From Cupriavidus alkaliphilus (GTDB lineage Bacteria > Pseudomonadota > Gammaproteobacteria > Burkholderiales > Burkholderiaceae): a stretch of 64,000 nucleotides of DNA. The stretch covers positions 62,001 to 126,000 of the forward strand of contig NZ_FMAD01000003.1 of assembly GCF_900094595.1 (NCBI RefSeq), given 5' to 3'. The position numbers and the translations under genes are program-made. The notes under the pieces were generated by a model. It saw only the letters and a list, made by a program, of their open reading frames with translations. It was not told the origin of the DNA and made no database searches. Positions 8,059-19,525 of the stretch are shown here, one piece after another (positions within the stretch are counted from its first letter, which is position 1; the number at the start of each line of letters is the position of its first letter).

Positions 8059-9678
8059 TCACTCCCACTCGATCGTCGCCGGCGGCTTCCCCGACACGTC
8101 ATACACGACCCGGTTCAAACCCCGGACTTCGTTGATGATGCGGTTGGAGCAGCGGCCCAGCAGCGCATACGGCAGGTGCGCCCAGTGCGCGGTCATGAAG
8201 TCGGTGGTCTGCACCGCGCGCAGCGCGACGACGTAGTCGTAGGTGCGGCCATCGCCCATCACGCCCACTGACTTGACCGGCAGGAACACGGCGAAGGCCT
8301 GGCTGGTCAGGTCGTACCAGCTCTTGCCGACGTGATCGGGCTCGCACAGGCCGGCGGCGGCGTCGTGTTCGGTGGCGATGGTCTTGCGCAGTTCTTCGAT
8401 GAAGATGGCATCGGCGCGGCGCAGCAGCTCGGCGTAGTCGCGCTTGACTTCGCCGAGGATGCGCACGCCCAGGCCCGGGCCCGGGAACGGGTGGCGATAG
8501 ACCATTTCGGGCGGCAGGCCCAGTTCCACGCCGAGCTCGCGCACTTCGTCCTTGAACAGGTCGCGCAGCGGCTCCAGCAGCTTCAGGCCCAGCGTCTCGG
8601 GCAAGCCGCCGACGTTGTGGTGGCTCTTGATGGTGGTGGCCTTCTTGGTCTTGGTGCCGCCCGACTCGACCACGTCGGGGTAGATGGTGCCCTGCGCCAG
8701 CCACTTGGCGTTGGTCAGCTTGCGGGCCTCGGCCTGGAACACCTCGACGAACTCGCGGCCGATGATCTTGCGCTTCTGCTCCGGGTCGGTGACGCCGGCC
8801 AGGTGGCCCAGGAACTGCTCGGACGCATCGACATGGACCACCTTGGCGTGCAGGCGGCCGACGAACATCTCCATCACCAGCTTGCCTTCGTCCTGGCGCA
8901 GCAGGCCGTGGTCGACGAAGACGCAGGTCAGCTGGTCGCCGATGGCGCGATGGATCAGCGCCGCGGCCACCGACGAATCGACGCCGCCGGAGAGGCCCAG
9001 GATGACTTCCTCATCGCCGACCTGCTCGCGGATCTTGGCGACCGCTTCCTCGATATGGTCGCGCATGACCCAGTCAGGCTTGCAGCCAGCGATCTGCAGC
9101 ACGAAGCGCTCCAGCATCTGGCGGCCCTTGACCGTGTGCGTGACCTCGGGGTGGAACTGCACGGCGTAATAGTGGCGCGTTTCGTCGGCCATGCCGGCGA
9201 TCGGGCAGCTCGGCGTGGACGCCATCAGCTTGAAGCCGGGCGGCAGGCCGGTGACCTTGTCGCCATGGCTCATCCACACCTTGAGCATGCCGTGGCCTTC
9301 CGGCGTGCGGAAGTCCTCGATGTCCTTGAGCAGCTCGGTATGGCCATGGGCGCGCATCTCGGCGTAGCCGAATTCACGATGGTCGCTCCACTCGACCTTG
9401 CCGCCCAGCTGGACCGCCATGGTCTGCATGCCGTAGCAGATGCCCAGCACCGGCACGCCCAGGTCCCACACCGCCTGCGGCGCGCGCAGCTGGTGGTCTT
9501 CATAGGTGCTGGCGTGGCTGCCGGACAGGATGATCGCCTTGGGGGCGAACTCGCGCACGAACGCGTCGCTGACGTCGTTCGGGTGGATTTCGCAATAGAC
9601 GTGCGCCTCGCGGACGCGGCGGGCGATCAGCTGCGTGACCTGCGAGCCGAAATCAAGAATGAGGATTTTGTCGTGCAT
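8059..9678 (-). CDS. guaA: GMP synthase (glutamine-hydrolysing)
   Basis: GuaA (539 aa) converts XMP to GMP using ATP and glutamine, the last step of guanine nucleotide synthesis, in the cytosol. The N-terminal class I amidotransferase domain shows the nucleophile elbow GICYGMQ (Cys81) and the partner His/Glu in QFHPEVTH. The ATP pyrophosphatase domain has the PP-loop SGGVDSS and the C-terminal dimerisation domain ends TIEWE. The usual SGGP turn of the amidotransferase reads SGSH here. Its start overlaps the end of the upstream membrane-protein gene by 26 bp, so the two are probably co-transcribed. Length is slightly above the usual 525 aa. Confidence 0.98.
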   Translation of the reverse strand: MHDKILILDFGSQVTQLIARRVREAHVYCEIHPNDVSDAFVREFAPKAIILSGSHASTYEDHQLRAPQAVWDLGVPVLGICYGMQTMAVQLGGKVEWSDHREFGYAEMRAHGHTELLKDIEDFRTPEGHGMLKVWMSHGDKVTGLPPGFKLMASTPSCPIAGMADETRHYYAVQFHPEVTHTVKGRQMLERFVLQIAGCKPDWVMRDHIEEAVAKIREQVGDEEVILGLSGGVDSSVAAALIHRAIGDQLTCVFVDHGLLRQDEGKLVMEMFVGRLHAKVVHVDASEQFLGHLAGVTDPEQKRKIIGREFVEVFQAEARKLTNAKWLAQGTIYPDVVESGGTKTKKATTIKSHHNVGGLPETLGLKLLEPLRDLFKDEVRELGVELGLPPEMVYRHPFPGPGLGVRILGEVKRDYAELLRRADAIFIEELRKTIATEHDAAAGLCEPDHVGKSWYDLTSQAFAVFLPVKSVGVMGDGRTYDYVVALRAVQTTDFMTAHWAHLPYALLGRCSNRIINEVRGLNRVVYDVSGKPPATIEWE

Positions 9679-10264
9679 GATGGGCCGATGGCGTGTCTTC
9701 CGGGATGGGCTCGGTCACGACTTCCGTGCCGGGGCCATAGCCCGGCGGCGGCGTGATGACCGGCTCGCGCCGGTATTCTGGGGTATTCGTGGGGCGCGCC
9801 GCGGGGGCAACGCCGGGTTCCTTCCTGCTTTCCTGTTCCTGCAGCGCGCGTTCCATCTTCCGTTGCTGTTCGCGCACGCGCACGCGCTTGGCCGCCGGGA
9901 TCTGCACCACGGCAAAGAACAGCAGCACCACCGCCATGGTCGGCAGCCAGATCTTGCCGGCGCCTTCCAGCGGCAGCTCCAGGAACACCATCCAGCCGAT
10001 GATGAGCACCGCGCTGGCCAGGTTCACGTAGCCTGCCGTGCGCGCCACCGGCACCGTCAGCTGGCCATTGAAGGCGGCTTGCCACAGCAGCACCGACAGC
10101 CCCACCAGCGCCACGCCCAGCAGCTGCCCGAACAGCGCAGGCTGGGGCTGCGGCAGCTGCAGCGCCGCGTACAGCGTGGTGAACGGGGACATCAGCAGCA
10201 GGATGCCCAGCAGCAGGTCCACCAGGGCATCGAAAAACAGCACGGCTCGCAGCAACACCTTCAT
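9653..10264 (-). CDS. Small multi-pass membrane protein between guaB and guaA
   Basis: I do not recognise this 203-aa protein. It shows four hydrophobic segments (about residues 5-28, 42-65, 72-95 and 104-124), suggesting an inner-membrane protein. A charged tail follows, beginning [22 protein letters not shown], and then a Pro/Thr-rich end. The 3' end overlaps the guaA start by 26 bp and it reads in the same direction between guaB and guaA. It may therefore be part of the guaB-guaA transcription unit, but nothing in the sequence ties it to purine metabolism. The ATG is at the upstream limit of the open frame. Confidence 0.7.
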   Translation of the reverse strand: MKVLLRAVLFFDALVDLLLGILLLMSPFTTLYAALQLPQPQPALFGQLLGVALVGLSVLLWQAAFNGQLTVPVARTAGYVNLASAVLIIGWMVFLELPLEGAGKIWLPTMAVVLLFFAVVQIPAAKRVRVREQQRKMERALQEQESRKEPGVAPAARPTNTPEYRREPVITPPPGYGPGTEVVTEPIPEDTPSAHHARQNPHS

Positions 10265-10442
10265 TGGCGCTCCTCGTCTTGGCCCCGGCCGGTGGTGCGG
10301 CGGGCATCAGGACAACGCCTGCATGGCGCGCGGCCAGGTTCGGATGGGATGGCGGGTCGGGCGCGGGCACGCGCTGGCGCGCCCGCGCCCGGATGCCGGC
10401 GGCCGCGCACCGCCTGCAGGGACGGTGCACGGCCATGGGGCA

Positions 10443-11938
<1,496 letters not shown>

Positions 11939-12029
11939 CAGGAATGCGCGATTTGCTGATGCCCGGCAACGGCCTTTCCCGGGTGCTGTCTGCTATGCTC
12001 GTTGTCTTTTTATCCGGGCACGGCGAAGT

Positions 12030-12989
12030 ATGGGAATCGGCGTATTGTGCGGGCTGCTGGCTGGCGCGTTCTGGGGCATGGTCTTCATCGCCCCCAAGCT
12101 GCTGCCCGCGTTCTCGCCGTGGGAACTGGCCATCGGCCGCTACCTGGCCTACGGGCTGGTGGCCTGCGTGGCGGCGCTGCCGCTGCTGCGGCGCATCGCG
12201 CGCAAGCTGACCCGCGCCGACTGCGTGGCGCTGCTGCGCCAGGCGTTTACCGGCAACCTGCTCTACTACGTGCTGCTGGCCTTCGGCGTGCAGCTGGCCG
12301 GGGTCGGCCCGACCTCGCTGATCATCGGCATCCTGCCGATCTCGGTCACCATCATGGGCCGGCGCGACCACGGCGCGGTGCCGCTGTCGCGTCTGCTGTG
12401 GCCGCTGCTGGTGGTGGCCGCGGGCATTGCCTGCATCAATATCGACCTGTTCGGCGGCGGCCAGAGCGCCCATGCGGCGGCGGCCGGCGCCGTGGCGCGG
12501 CCGGTGTGGCAGAAGCTGGCCGGGGTCGGCTGCGCCGCCGGTGCGCTGGTCTGCTGGACGCTCTACGCGGTGGACAACGCGCGCTACCTGCAGCGCAACC
12601 CGCATTACAGCGGCAATGAATGGTCGGCGCTGTACGGGCTGTCGACCGGCGCGGTGTCGGCGGTGCTGGCGCTGCTCGGCTGGGTCATCGCCGGCGACAT
12701 CCTGAGCGCCGCCGACAGCGGCCGCGACTGGCAGTGGTTCTGGATGGTCAACGCCGCGGTCGCGCTGGGCGCTTCGCTGATCGGCAACAACCTGTGGAAT
12801 ATCGCCAGCCGCCGCCTGCCGCTGACGCTGTCGGGCCAGATGATCGTGTTCGAAACGCTGTTCGCGCTGGCCTATGGCTTTGTCTTCGACCAGCGCTGGC
12901 CCCGCCCGCTGGAAATCGCCGCGATCGTGTTGCTGATGGCCGGCGTGGCCTGGTCGGTGCGCTTGCACGCCACCGACAAGTCTGCGTAG
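12030..12989 (+). CDS. DMT-superfamily (EamA) transporter
   Basis: This 319-aa inner-membrane protein has the ten hydrophobic segments and internal two-fold repeat of EamA/DMT permeases, starting GLLAGAFWGMVFIAPKLL and ending with a hydrophobic helix before a short charged tail. Members export amino acids or other metabolites; the substrate cannot be told from sequence. The ATG at 12030 is chosen because the protein starts directly with the first membrane helix; the frame runs open far upstream only because it lies antisense to guaB. It is divergent from guaB, with an extended -10-like TGCTATGCT at 11991-11999. Confidence 0.85.
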   Translation: MGIGVLCGLLAGAFWGMVFIAPKLLPAFSPWELAIGRYLAYGLVACVAALPLLRRIARKLTRADCVALLRQAFTGNLLYYVLLAFGVQLAGVGPTSLIIGILPISVTIMGRRDHGAVPLSRLLWPLLVVAAGIACINIDLFGGGQSAHAAAAGAVARPVWQKLAGVGCAAGALVCWTLYAVDNARYLQRNPHYSGNEWSALYGLSTGAVSAVLALLGWVIAGDILSAADSGRDWQWFWMVNAAVALGASLIGNNLWNIASRRLPLTLSGQMIVFETLFALAYGFVFDQRWPRPLEIAAIVLLMAGVAWSVRLHATDKSA

Positions 12990-13177
12990 ACTAGCGAACC
13001 ATGGCGCGGGGGTCACACGCGCCACCTAAAAATACAACGCACACCCAGGGTCAAACCGGCGCTACGCATTGCCTTGCATGCGGGGCGCCCAGGCTGTCGC
13101 CGCGCTGGTCTGCCGCGGCATCGCCACGCATGCAGCCGACGGCCCGTGCTTCCAGAGCCACTTTGAGACGTCCCGCC

Positions 13178-13711
13178 ATGCAACGATCGTCCGCGCCGTG
13201 CCTGCTTGCCGCTGCCCTTGCCGCTGCCTTTGCCGCCGTCCTGGCCGTGCCTGCGCCGGCCCTTGCCTACTGGCAGTGGCGCGACGCCAACGGCCACATG
13301 GTCTACAGCGACGTGCCGCCGTCCACGGCGGCGGCCAGGATCCTGCGCGCCCCGGGGCGGCATGCCGGCGACTTCCAGCCGGTCCAGGCGGCGCAGCCTG
13401 CGGACGCCGCCATGGCCGCACCGGCTCCCGCCAAGGCGTCGGCCAGGCCCGCCGCGCCGACGCCCGAAGAAGCGTTCCAGAAGCGCCGCGAAGCCAGCCT
13501 GAAAGCCGCCGCCGAGGAAGCCCGCAGGGAAACCGAGGCGGCCGAGCGCGCCGTGCGCTGCGCGCAGCTGCGCAACTACGCCACCGGACTGCAACAAGGC
13601 ATGCGCGCCGCGGTCGCCGGACCGGATGGTTCGCTGCAGCACCTGAACAGCGAGCAGCGCCAGGCCGAAATCCTCAAGACCAGCGCCAACCTGGAAAAGC
13701 ACTGCCACTGA
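13178..13711 (+). CDS. DUF4124-domain periplasmic protein
   Basis: This 177-aa protein has a signal peptide (residues 1-30, ending APALA) and then the DUF4124 signature YWQWRDANGHMVYSDVPPS, a small beta-rich module found in exported proteobacterial proteins of unknown role. The rest is an Ala/Pro linker and a Lys/Arg/Glu-rich helix (about residues 88-125), with two Cys in the C-terminal part. It is probably periplasmic or envelope-associated. It appears to be a single gene, converging with rnfH at a shared terminator. Function is unknown. Confidence 0.8.
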   Translation: MQRSSAPCLLAAALAAAFAAVLAVPAPALAYWQWRDANGHMVYSDVPPSTAAARILRAPGRHAGDFQPVQAAQPADAAMAAPAPAKASARPAAPTPEEAFQKRREASLKAAAEEARRETEAAERAVRCAQLRNYATGLQQGMRAAVAGPDGSLQHLNSEQRQAEILKTSANLEKHCH

Positions 13712-13716
13712 AGCCA

Positions 13717-13745
13717 TGAAAAACGGGGCCGCACGGGCCCCGTTT
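13717..13745. terminator. Shared terminator between the DUF4124 gene and rnfH
   Basis: A 10-bp perfect stem (13721-13730 with 13736-13745) has an A-run on one side and a short T-run on the other. The T-tract is better on the minus strand, so it should end rnfH transcripts well and those of the DUF4124 gene less efficiently. Confidence 0.75.
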
Positions 13746-13766
13746 GGTTCGGCGGCAAGGCGCGGC

Positions 13767-14114
13767 TCAGCTGTTGCCGCGCAGCCATTTCTGGCCTTCG
13801 CGGGTGCCGCTGGCGCGCTGCTTCTGGACCCGCTTGCGGCGCGCCTGCTTCGGATCCGCCGTCAGCGGCCGGTACACTTCGATGCGATCGCCGTCGCGCA
13901 CCACCGTCTCCGGGGTCTTGAGCTTGCCGAAGATGCCCACGCGCATGGTGGCCGGATCGACCTCCGGGCAAGCCTGCTGCAGGCCGGAGCCGACGATCGC
14001 GGCGGCAATCGTGGTGCCGGCTGGCACGTCGATGGCCTTCAGGAACACGGCATCCGGACGCGCGTAGCAGACCGCGATATGCACCGTGCCGGCGCCACGT
14101 TCAGCTGGTGCCAT
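13767..14114 (-). CDS. rnfH: RnfH/RatB family protein
   Basis: This is a 115-aa UPF0125/RnfH protein with a ubiquitin-like beta-grasp fold. Recognisable segments are VHIAVCYARPD near the N-terminus, GIFGKLKTPETVVRDGDRIE in the middle and EVYRPLTADPKQARRKR near the end, all typical of the family. It was named for proximity to rnf genes and is also known as RatB next to ratA. The molecular role is unsettled. I start it at the internal ATG 14114, giving a MAPAERGAG N-terminus; a frame start at 14150 would overlap ratA more deeply. It overlaps the ratA 3' end by 14 bp, so the two are translated as a pair. Confidence 0.85.
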   Translation of the reverse strand: MAPAERGAGTVHIAVCYARPDAVFLKAIDVPAGTTIAAAIVGSGLQQACPEVDPATMRVGIFGKLKTPETVVRDGDRIEVYRPLTADPKQARRKRVQKQRASGTREGQKWLRGNS

Positions 14115-14538
14115 ACACCACCTCGGCGCGCTTGACGAAGGCATCGACAAAGGTATTCGCGATCATGCTGAAGACCGGGCCGATGAGTTTTTCCAGCAGC
14201 AGGCTGGAAAACTCGTAGTGCAGGTGGAACTCGATCTTGCAGGCATCTTCGCGCAGCGGCGTAAAGCGCCATGACCCGTTGAACGTCTTGAATGGCCCGT
14301 CGGCAAAGGTCATGTCGATACGCGTGGGGCGTTCCTGGGTATTGCGCGTATGGAAGAACTGCTGGATGCCCTTGAAGTGGATATGGATCTTGGCGTCGAG
14401 TTTGGTCTCGGTCTGCTCGAACACCTCCACGCCGCCGCACCATGGCAGGAACTTGGGATAGTCCTCCACGCGGGTGACCAGGTCATACATCTGCGCGGCG
14501 GAGTAACCGAGCAGGACGGATTTATGGACGTCTGCCAT
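14101..14538 (-). CDS. ratA: RatA family START/COQ10-like protein
   Basis: This 145-aa protein belongs to the RatA/COQ10 START-fold family. It begins MADVHKSVLLGYSAAQMYDLV, followed by VEDYPKFLPWC, the family fingerprint, and ends KRAEVVYGTS. E. coli RatA has been reported to block 70S ribosome assembly. Eukaryotic and other bacterial relatives bind ubiquinone and support respiration, so the cellular role here is open. It is divergent from smpB and overlaps rnfH, a context conserved in many proteobacteria. Confidence 0.9.
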   Translation of the reverse strand: MADVHKSVLLGYSAAQMYDLVTRVEDYPKFLPWCGGVEVFEQTETKLDAKIHIHFKGIQQFFHTRNTQERPTRIDMTFADGPFKTFNGSWRFTPLREDACKIEFHLHYEFSSLLLEKLIGPVFSMIANTFVDAFVKRAEVVYGTS

Positions 14539-14615
14539 GTAAGGGGAAATCTGGCTTGCGGACCTGCCGCGCGCGCTGCGCGGCAGGCATGCGCCTGTGC
14601 CGGGGGCTGGTTTGC

Positions 14616-14621
14616 TAGAAT
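14616..14621 (+). promoter_or_regulatory. Extended -10 element upstream of smpB
   Basis: TGCTAGAAT (TAGAAT at 14616-14621) forms an extended -10 about 100 bp before smpB and within the 179-bp ratA-smpB divergent region. No convincing -35 is visible, which is acceptable for an extended -10 promoter. Confidence 0.4.
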
Positions 14622-14717
14622 CCCGATTTTAGCCGACCCGCGCGTCCCGCGGCATCCCGCCATGCGGCGCTGCAGCGAGCCGGCCAGAATCCACCCTACC
14701 GCACCCTACCCGCACGC

Positions 14718-15170
14718 ATGACCATTGCAGATAACAAGAAGGCCTTCTTCGACTATTTCATCGAGGAACGTTACGAGGCCGGGATCGTGCTGGAAGGCTG
14801 GGAGGTCAAGGCGATCCGCGCCGGGCGGGTGCAGATCAAGGAAGGCTACGTGGTCGTGCGCGACGCCGAGATGTTCCTGATCGGCGCCCATATCAGCCCG
14901 CTGCAAAGCGCCTCCACCCACGTCAAGCCCGATCCGGTGCGCACGCGCAAGCTGCTGCTCAAGGCCGACGAAATCAAGAAGCTGATCGGCAAGGTCGAGC
15001 AGCGCGGCTACACCCTGGTGCCGCTGAACCTGCATTACACGCGCGGCCGCGTGAAATGCGAGATCGGCCTGGCCAAGGGCAAGAAGCAGTTCGACAAGCG
15101 CGAAACCGAAAAGCAGCGCGACTGGCAGCGCGAGAAGGCCCGCATCATGAAGGGCGACACCAAGCACTGA
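14718..15170 (+). CDS. smpB: SsrA-binding protein SmpB
   Basis: SmpB (150 aa) binds tmRNA and brings it to stalled ribosomes for trans-translation. Family hallmarks are the N-terminal [18 protein letters not shown], the [12 protein letters not shown] turn and the basic C-terminal tail [19 protein letters not shown], which enters the decoding site. Length is normal. The tmRNA gene itself was not seen nearby. Confidence 0.97.
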   Translation: MTIADNKKAFFDYFIEERYEAGIVLEGWEVKAIRAGRVQIKEGYVVVRDAEMFLIGAHISPLQSASTHVKPDPVRTRKLLLKADEIKKLIGKVEQRGYTLVPLNLHYTRGRVKCEIGLAKGKKQFDKRETEKQRDWQREKARIMKGDTKH

Positions 15171-15219
15171 GCCGCCACGCCGCGGCCCGGCTTGCGGCGG
15201 CCCTTCATTCCACCCCGCT

Positions 15220-16152
15220 TCAAGCGGCCTTCTGCTGTCCCTTCACGATCTGCAGCGCGGTGGCGATCATGCTGCTCATGTCGCCCATATTGCCCGGCAC
15301 GATCAGCGTATTGCCCTGCTTGGCGAGGTTGCCGAACGCAGCCACGTACTCCTCGGCCACCTTAAGGTTGACCGCGTCCATGCCGCCTTCGGCGCGGATC
15401 GCATTGCCGATCTTCTGGATCGCCTGCGCATTGGCCTCGGCCACCGCCAGGATCGCGCTGGCCTCGCCCTGGGCCTTGTTGATGGCTGCCTGGCGCTCGC
15501 CCTCGGACTTCTGGATCGCCGCCTCGCGCGCGCCGGTGGCCAGGTTGATCTGCTCCTGGCGCTTGCCTTCGGACGCCGCGATCAGCGCGCGCTTCTCGCG
15601 CTCGGCGGTGATCTGCGCCTGCATCGCATGCAGGATCTCCTTGGGCGGGGTCAGGTCCTTGATCTCGTAGCGCAGCACCTTCACGCCCCAGTTGGAGGCG
15701 GCCTCGTCCAGCGCGTTGACCACGCTGTGGTTGATGAACTCGCGCTCCTCGAAGGTCTTGTCCAGTTCCAGCTTGCCGATCACCGAGCGCAGCGTGGTCT
15801 GCGACAGCTGCGTGATCGCCACCACGAAGTTGCTGGAGCCGTAGGAGGCCTTCATCGGGTCGGTGACCTGGAAGTACAGCACGCCGTCGACCTGCAGCTG
15901 CGTGTTGTCCTTGGTGATGCAGACCTGACTGGGCACGTCCAGCGGGATTTCCTTGAGCACATGCTTGTAGGCGACGCGGTCGACGAACGGCACCACGATC
16001 GACAGCCCCGGCGTCAGGGTCGCGTGATAGCGGCCCAGGCGCTCCAGCACCCAGGCGTGCTGCTGCGGCACGATCTTGATGCCCTTGGCAATCAGCACGA
16101 TAACGGCGATAAGGATGATCAGCGGCAGCAAACCAAGCTGAAAAGCGAGCAT
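15220..16152 (-). CDS. SPFH/band 7 (stomatin-like, QmcA-type) membrane protein
   Basis: This 310-aa protein has one N-terminal membrane anchor (residues 4-24) followed by IKIVPQQHAWVLERLGRYHATL, the start of an SPFH/prohibitin-homology domain, and a long Ala/Glu/Gln-rich coiled coil (about residues 190-265). Such proteins form large membrane-associated rings linked to membrane quality control and the FtsH protease. The start at 16152 has a GGAGGG Shine-Dalgarno and is preferred to 16176. The gene lies downstream of an NfeD-like gene in the same direction, the usual SPFH-NfeD pair. Confidence 0.92.
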   Translation of the reverse strand: MLAFQLGLLPLIILIAVIVLIAKGIKIVPQQHAWVLERLGRYHATLTPGLSIVVPFVDRVAYKHVLKEIPLDVPSQVCITKDNTQLQVDGVLYFQVTDPMKASYGSSNFVVAITQLSQTTLRSVIGKLELDKTFEEREFINHSVVNALDEAASNWGVKVLRYEIKDLTPPKEILHAMQAQITAEREKRALIAASEGKRQEQINLATGAREAAIQKSEGERQAAINKAQGEASAILAVAEANAQAIQKIGNAIRAEGGMDAVNLKVAEEYVAAFGNLAKQGNTLIVPGNMGDMSSMIATALQIVKGQQKAA

Positions 16153-16260
16153 GTAACGACCCTCCAGGCAGAACACATCGGTACGACGCCGCCGGTCGGC
16201 GGCAGGCGGAACACACCGCGGCCGCGGCCGCGATGCGTAAAGGATCCGGAAGACAGGGCT

Positions 16261-16695
16261 TCAGCGGGGCGACACCACCAGCGTGCTGCCGCGCACCGCG
16301 ACGATGCGGTAGCGGCCCGGCGCCAGCGCGCGCTCGGGGGGACAATCGGGCGCCAGCTCGACGGTCCAGTCGGCGCCGCGATACGGCACGCGCGCGCGCC
16401 GGTTGGCGTCCCACGCCGGCACGTCGAGCTCCTGGCCGATATCGAGGTTGACGTTGGGATCGGCCGCGGCATTGCCGCGCCGCAGCTTGCCGAAGCGGGT
16501 GCGGCGCAGCCCGGCGATCAGCACCGCCGCGACCAGCGCCCCGACCAGGGTCTGCGCCGCGGGCGAGGCGCCGAGCAAGGCCGCCACCCCGGCGGCGGCC
16601 AGGCCCACCGCCACCATCAGCAGATAGAAGGTGCCGGTGTTCAGTTCGACGATCACCAGCAGCACCGCCGCCACGAACCAGATGTAGTACGCCAT
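16261..16695 (-). CDS. NfeD-like membrane protein
   Basis: This 144-aa protein has an N-terminal helix (YIWFVAAVLLVIVELNTGTF), a further hydrophobic pair (about residues 22-63), and a C-terminal OB-fold-like domain including DIGQELDVPAWD and YRIVAVRGSTLVVSP. That arrangement defines the short NfeD family, which partners with SPFH proteins such as the one encoded 108 bp downstream. The start at 16695 is the ATG directly before the first membrane helix; the frame extends further upstream without coding character. Function is likely membrane microdomain organisation. Confidence 0.88.
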   Translation of the reverse strand: MAYYIWFVAAVLLVIVELNTGTFYLLMVAVGLAAAGVAALLGASPAAQTLVGALVAAVLIAGLRRTRFGKLRRGNAAADPNVNLDIGQELDVPAWDANRRARVPYRGADWTVELAPDCPPERALAPGRYRIVAVRGSTLVVSPR

Positions 16696-16732
16696 CCAAG
16701 CTCCCGTTCGACCACGGATTTCCCGAAAAAGT

Positions 16733-16766
16733 AAAAACCCCGCAGCGCCATACAGCGTCTGCGGGG
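16733..16766 (-). terminator. Terminator of ppsA
   Basis: An 8-bp stem CCCCGCAG/CTGCGGGG (16738-16745 with 16759-16766) with a 13-nt loop is followed on the minus strand by five T residues. It lies about 80 bp beyond the ppsA stop. Confidence 0.75.
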
Positions 16767-16847
16767 CTTTGCAACACCTGACGCAGGGCCGGTGCCTCCG
16801 CCGGCTGCCCGAGGGCGCCGGCAATCGTTATTGTGACGTCAAATGCC

Positions 16848-19232
16848 TCAGGAAGCCAGCTTTTGCCAGGTCTCGACCACCGAGTCCGGGTTCAGCGAGA
16901 TCGACTTGATGCCTTCCTTGGCCAGCCATGCGGCAAAGTCCGGATGGTCCGAAGGACCCTGGCCGCAGATGCCGACGTACTTGTCCAGGCGGATGCACGC
17001 CGAGATCGCGCGCGACAGCATGAAGCACACCGCCGGATCGCGCTCGTCGAAATCCTTGGCCAGCAGCTCCATGCCCGAGTCGCGGTCCAGGCCCAGCGTC
17101 AGCTGGGTCAGGTCGTTCGAGCCGATCGAGAAGCCGTCGAAGAACTGCAGGAATTCTTCGGCCAGGATCGCGTTGGACGGCACTTCGCACATCATGATGA
17201 TGCGCAGGCCGTTCTCGCCGCGCTTCAGGCCATGCTTGGCCAGCAGCTCGATCACCTTCTCGGCCTGGCCGAGCGTGCGCACGAACGGCACCATGATCTC
17301 GACGTTGGTCAGGCCCATTTCGTCGCGCACGCGCTTCATGGCCTTGCATTCCATCTCGAAGGCTTCGGCGAAGTCTTCGGCGATGTAGCGCGAGGCGCCA
17401 CGGAAGCCCAGCATCGGGTTTTCTTCATCCGGCTCGTAGCGCGAGCCGCCGATCAGCTTCTTGTACTCGTTGGACTTGAAGTCCGACAGGCGCACGATCA
17501 CGGGCTTCGGGTAGAAGGCCGCGCCGATGGTGGCGATGCCCTCGGCCAGCTTGTCGACGTAGAACGCGCGCGGGCTGGCGTGGCCGCGGGCCACGCTTTC
17601 GACGGCCTTCTTCAGGTCGGCATCGACCTGCGGGTAGTCGAGGATGGCCTTCGGGTGGACGCCGATATTGTTGTTGATGATGAATTCCAGGCGAGCCAGG
17701 CCGACGCCGTTGTTCGGGATCTGCGCGAAGTCGAATGCCAGCTGCGGGTTGCCGACGTTCATCATCAGCTTGACGTCGATTTCCGGCATCTCGCCGCGCT
17801 GGACCTCGGTCACCTCGGTTTCGAGCAGGCCGTCGTAGATGCGGCCTTCGTCGCCCTCGGCGCACGACACGGTGACCAGCGTGCCATCCTTCAGGATGTC
17901 GGTGGCATCGCCGCAGCCGACCACGGCCGGCACGCCCAGTTCACGCGCGATGATGGCGGCGTGGCAGGTACGGCCGCCACGGTTGGTGACGATGGCCGAG
18001 GCGCGCTTCATCACCGGCTCCCAGTTCGGGTCGGTCATGTCGGCCACCAGCACGTCGCCGGGCTGCACGCGCTCCATCTCGGACGGGTCGTTGATCACGC
18101 GCACCGGGCCGGTACCGATCTTCTGGCCGATGGCGCGGCCGCTGGTCAGCACCGGGGCCGTGCCCTTGAGCTTGAAGCGCTGCTCGGCCTTGCCGGCCGA
18201 CTGGCTCTTCACCGTCTCCGGGCGGGCCTGCAGGATGTAGATCTTGCCGTCCTTGCCGTCCTTGCCCCATTCGATGTCCATCGGGCGGCCATAGTGCTTC
18301 TCGATGATCATCGCGTAGCGCGCCAGCTCGGTCACGTCTTCGTCGGTGATCGAGTAGCGGTTGCGCAGTTCGCCCGGCACGTCGACGGTCTTCACGCGGC
18401 CGGCTTCGCCCGGCTTGGTGAATTCCATCTTGATCAGCTTGGAGCCGATCGAGCGGCGGATGATGGGGTACTTGCCGGCTTGCAGCGTCGGCTTGAAGAC
18501 GTAGAACTCGTCCGGGTTGACCGCGCCCTGCACCACCGTCTCGCCCAGGCCGTAGCTGGAGGTGATGAAGACCACGTCGGGGAAGCCCGATTCGGTGTCG
18601 ATGGTGAACATCACGCCCGAAGCGGCCAGGTCCGAGCGGACCATGCGCTGGATGCCGGCGGACAGCGCCACCACGTCGTGGGCAAAGCCCTTGTGCACGC
18701 GGTAGGAGATAGCGCGGTCGTTGTACAGCGAGGCGAACACGTGCTTGATCTTGTCGAGCACGTCGTCGATGCCGCTGACGTTCAGGTAGGACTCTTGCTG
18801 GCCGGCGAAGGAGGCGTCGGGCAGGTCTTCGGCCGTGGCCGACGAACGCACCGCGAACGAGGCCTCGGCGCCTTCGCGCTCGGACACGCGGGCATAGAAC
18901 TCACGGATTTCCTGTTCCAGGCGCGGCTGGAACGGCGCGGTGGCGACCCAGTCGCGGATCTCGGCGCCGGCCTCGGCCAGTGCCTTGACGTCGTCGACGT
19001 TCAGGGTCTTCAGGCGCTGCGAGATGCGCTCGGTCAGGTTGTTGTGGGCAAGGAAGTCGCGGAAGGCGAGCGCGGTGGTGGCAAAGCCGCCCGGAACCCG
19101 GACGCCGGCTTCCGCCAGCTGGGAGATCATCTCGCCCAGCGACGAATTCTTGCCGCCGACGATTTCCACGTCAGCCATGCGCAACTGCTCGAACGGCAGC
19201 ACATAGGCGCCGTTATCTGCCTGGTTAGTCAT
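16848..19232 (-). CDS. ppsA: Phosphoenolpyruvate synthase
   Basis: PpsA (794 aa) makes phosphoenolpyruvate from pyruvate, ATP and water for gluconeogenesis. The ATP-grasp domain includes SSLGEM and the Arg-containing [13 protein letters not shown]. The swivelling phosphohistidine domain shows [14 protein letters not shown], with the catalytic His near residue 424. The C-terminal TIM barrel contains [11 protein letters not shown] and the Cys-bearing [11 protein letters not shown]. Length matches the family. It is divergent from the gene for its regulatory kinase/phosphorylase (19526-20443). Confidence 0.97.
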   Translation of the reverse strand: MTNQADNGAYVLPFEQLRMADVEIVGGKNSSLGEMISQLAEAGVRVPGGFATTALAFRDFLAHNNLTERISQRLKTLNVDDVKALAEAGAEIRDWVATAPFQPRLEQEIREFYARVSEREGAEASFAVRSSATAEDLPDASFAGQQESYLNVSGIDDVLDKIKHVFASLYNDRAISYRVHKGFAHDVVALSAGIQRMVRSDLAASGVMFTIDTESGFPDVVFITSSYGLGETVVQGAVNPDEFYVFKPTLQAGKYPIIRRSIGSKLIKMEFTKPGEAGRVKTVDVPGELRNRYSITDEDVTELARYAMIIEKHYGRPMDIEWGKDGKDGKIYILQARPETVKSQSAGKAEQRFKLKGTAPVLTSGRAIGQKIGTGPVRVINDPSEMERVQPGDVLVADMTDPNWEPVMKRASAIVTNRGGRTCHAAIIARELGVPAVVGCGDATDILKDGTLVTVSCAEGDEGRIYDGLLETEVTEVQRGEMPEIDVKLMMNVGNPQLAFDFAQIPNNGVGLARLEFIINNNIGVHPKAILDYPQVDADLKKAVESVARGHASPRAFYVDKLAEGIATIGAAFYPKPVIVRLSDFKSNEYKKLIGGSRYEPDEENPMLGFRGASRYIAEDFAEAFEMECKAMKRVRDEMGLTNVEIMVPFVRTLGQAEKVIELLAKHGLKRGENGLRIIMMCEVPSNAILAEEFLQFFDGFSIGSNDLTQLTLGLDRDSGMELLAKDFDERDPAVCFMLSRAISACIRLDKYVGICGQGPSDHPDFAAWLAKEGIKSISLNPDSVVETWQKLAS

Positions 19233-19525
19233 GAGAGCCTCAAAACAAAGTAGAAAACTGGTTGCGCATGCCCGGTATGTTGTTGATGTTCTGTTTCCGG
19301 ACGGATCGCTTGGCTAAGCAACCCCGAACTGGCGCTGCGGACCTGGCGCTACGGCTCTCATCGCGTAGCGCGCATTGTCGACAATTCCTGGCGTGGTTTG
19401 TGGCGCGGGCATGTTGCGGAGCCGGCCACCCTATGGAATTGCTTAGCGAAAAGATCGCCGCTATTCTACCGTGCTGCGCCGCACTTTTCTGCGGAAGATT
19501 GAATCTATTTATTCCAACCCTCCCC

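Noticed and set aside
14539..15219. Search for the tmRNA gene next to smpB
   Set aside because: No tRNA-like ends or tag-peptide reading frame were found near smpB; ssrA must lie elsewhere.
16833..19253. 806-codon open frame opposite ppsA
   Set aside because: It lies entirely antisense to an unmistakable phosphoenolpyruvate synthase, is full of His/Asp/Val-rich shadow sequence and has no family resemblance.
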